In this document: in pieces, positions 63,043-64,000 of the stretch | Numbering within the stretch: the first letter of the stretch is position 1 | Layout of the letters: each line of letters opens with the position of its first letter | DNA from: Eubacteriaceae bacterium ES3 | GTDB lineage: Bacteria > Bacillota > Clostridia > Eubacteriales > Eubacteriaceae | DNA length: 64,000 bases | Reading direction: 5' to 3' | Assembly (NCBI GenBank): GCA_030586155.1 | Contig: CP130741.1 | Span: forward strand, 862,680-926,679 | The notes under the pieces: generated by a model | The model's database searches: none | What the model was told of the DNA's origin: nothing | Seen by the model: the letters and a program-made list of their open reading frames with translations, nothing else | Translations under genes and position numbers: made by a program

Positions 63043-64000
63043 ATGGCAGAAATCTTATCACAAAGTCAAATCGATAGCCTTTTAAGCAGCCTTGTTGGTG
63101 GCGGCGGCGATATGGAGGAGTCTCAGGAAGCGGATTCGACTTCGGGTAAAAAAGTCAAGGACTACGACTTCAGGAGACCTAAGCTATTTACTCGTGAACA
63201 GTTAAAACATCTGTTCAGTATTTATGAAACTTACGCCAGGTTGTTGTCTTCCCATATGACTGGAATCCTGCAGACTTATAGTCTGATTGAAATAATCGAG
63301 GTTGAAGAACAGCAGTACTATGAATTTAATAACGCTTTGCCTGATTCAGTCTTAATGGGATTGATTGATTTCCAGGTCAAAGACAGTGATGCTGAAGAAG
63401 ATATGGTTATTATGGACGTTTCCAAAGAAATTGGTTTTGCCAGTTTTGATCGTTTGCTGGGAGGGACGGGAAAACCATTAGAGGAAGACCGGGAATTTAC
63501 GGAGATAGAAGTTGGTGTTTTGGAATATTTTCTAAAGGGAATGATTAACCTGATGAAAAATGCCTGGTTCGACTATCTGGAAATATCGCCCCGCCTGATG
63601 AAATTGGAAACAAATTCTCGAATTATGCAGGGGATTGGAACCGACGATAATGTGGTGATTATCGTCATGAATATTAAGGTTAATGAAACTTTGGGAAAAA
63701 TTAATGTTTGTATTCCTGCCAGTACCCTGGATATGATGTTCAAAAAAAGAGAGACATTAAAAAAGAGAAGTCAGAAACGTGGTGATCAGGCAGCCGAAGA
63801 GGCACGCCGTAAAAATATTGTTGATGAAATCAGAAAGACCACACTTGAATTGCGAGGCGTTTTGGGAGAAGTTGAAGTGATGTCTCAGGATATTTTGGAG
63901 CTGGAAGTGGGTGACATCATCACTTTAAATAAACCAGTGGATACGATGGTGGATCTGGTCGTAAATGATGAAGTCTGGTTTAAAGGTGAAATGGGACACA
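63043..64000 (+). CDS. fliM: Flagellar motor switch protein FliM (partial, runs off the window)
   Basis: 319 codons are visible and the frame is open at base 64000, so about the last 10-15 residues are missing. The N-terminal CheY-P binding motif is LSQSQIDSLLSSL, followed by a Gly/Glu linker. The middle domain has DFRRPKLFTREQLKHLFSIYETYARLLS, GASFDRLLGG-like GFASFDRLLGGTG and EFTEIEVGVLEYFL. The C-terminal SpoA/FliN domain begins at about 270 (LRGVLGEVEVMSQDILELEVGDIITLNKPV). It controls motor direction. GGGAG lies before ATG 63043. Confidence 0.93.
   Translation, partial: MAEILSQSQIDSLLSSLVGGGGDMEESQEADSTSGKKVKDYDFRRPKLFTREQLKHLFSIYETYARLLSSHMTGILQTYSLIEIIEVEEQQYYEFNNALPDSVLMGLIDFQVKDSDAEEDMVIMDVSKEIGFASFDRLLGGTGKPLEEDREFTEIEVGVLEYFLKGMINLMKNAWFDYLEISPRLMKLETNSRIMQGIGTDDNVVIIVMNIKVNETLGKINVCIPASTLDMMFKKRETLKKRSQKRGDQAAEEARRKNIVDEIRKTTLELRGVLGEVEVMSQDILELEVGDIITLNKPVDTMVDLVVNDEVWFKGEMGH

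Overview
The window is a gene-dense, low-GC stretch of a Firmicutes (Clostridia-type) chromosome. The genus call is inference from gene content: an anaerobic, motile, Gram-positive acetogen-like bacterium, most like Acetobacterium/Eubacterium. Supporting signs are a sulfide-to-homocysteine cluster, a high-molecular-weight rubredoxin flavoprotein, a DUF1667-containing glycerol-3-phosphate oxidation operon, S-box and T-box leaders, ferrous iron uptake and a flagellar operon. I see no insertion sequence, prophage, CRISPR array, rRNA or tRNA.

Layout. 1-5058: the end of the hibernation factor gene hpf, a DUF5317 membrane protein with a very long acidic tail, and secA. 5172-10979: prfB (read through a programmed +1 frameshift) leading into a homocysteine/methionine operon (HcyBio, NIL-ferredoxin, UPF0280, short MetH). 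11096-11839: a double-rubredoxin flavin reductase. 11928-17431 (minus): the glycerol operon glpK-glpP-glpA-like-FAD oxidoreductase-DUF1667, with two similar terminator leaders. 17968-24245: dnaE-pfkA-pyk. 24603-28941 (minus): ttcA, a response regulator, a histidine kinase and a beta-propeller lipoprotein. 29101-32188: small membrane exporter, pepP, then an S-box leader and metK. 32425-38515: ftsEX bracketed by two paralogous coiled-coil/M23 murein hydrolase genes, then a CtpA protease. 38652-43440: uvrB-uvrA. 43749-46287: feoA-feoB and a small Cys-rich partner. 46858-52569: uvrC, hprK, a PHP phosphatase, DegV and prfA. 52781-53170: polyferredoxin. 53347-54741 (minus): glyS under a T-box. 55418-57166: Na/Pi cotransporter behind four 11-bp-spaced boxes. 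57702-64000: flagellar operon fliK-flgD-TIGR02530-flgE-flbD-motA-motB-fliM (truncated by the window), preceded by a c-di-GMP-I riboswitch.

The most unusual signal is a repeat family at three intergenic sites (24251-24600, 33668-33797, 37048-37292). All three fold on paper into the same four-helix junction: an outer 7-bp stem, a very long near-perfect hairpin whose sequence differs at each site, a GGGC-GAA-GCCC hairpin, and a fourth hairpin held between GA and GA. The stems covary between sites, and two sites carry tandem duplications. I do not recognise it as a described RNA or mobile element.

Other points of note: a nine-G tract at codons 7-9 of motB (possible phase switch), a likely OFF-type c-di-GMP switch for the flagellar genes, a shared leader motif that is probably the GlpP antitermination target, PhoP-box-like repeats before the phosphate transporter, and an atypically spaced Shine-Dalgarno-like sequence at the prfB frameshift.
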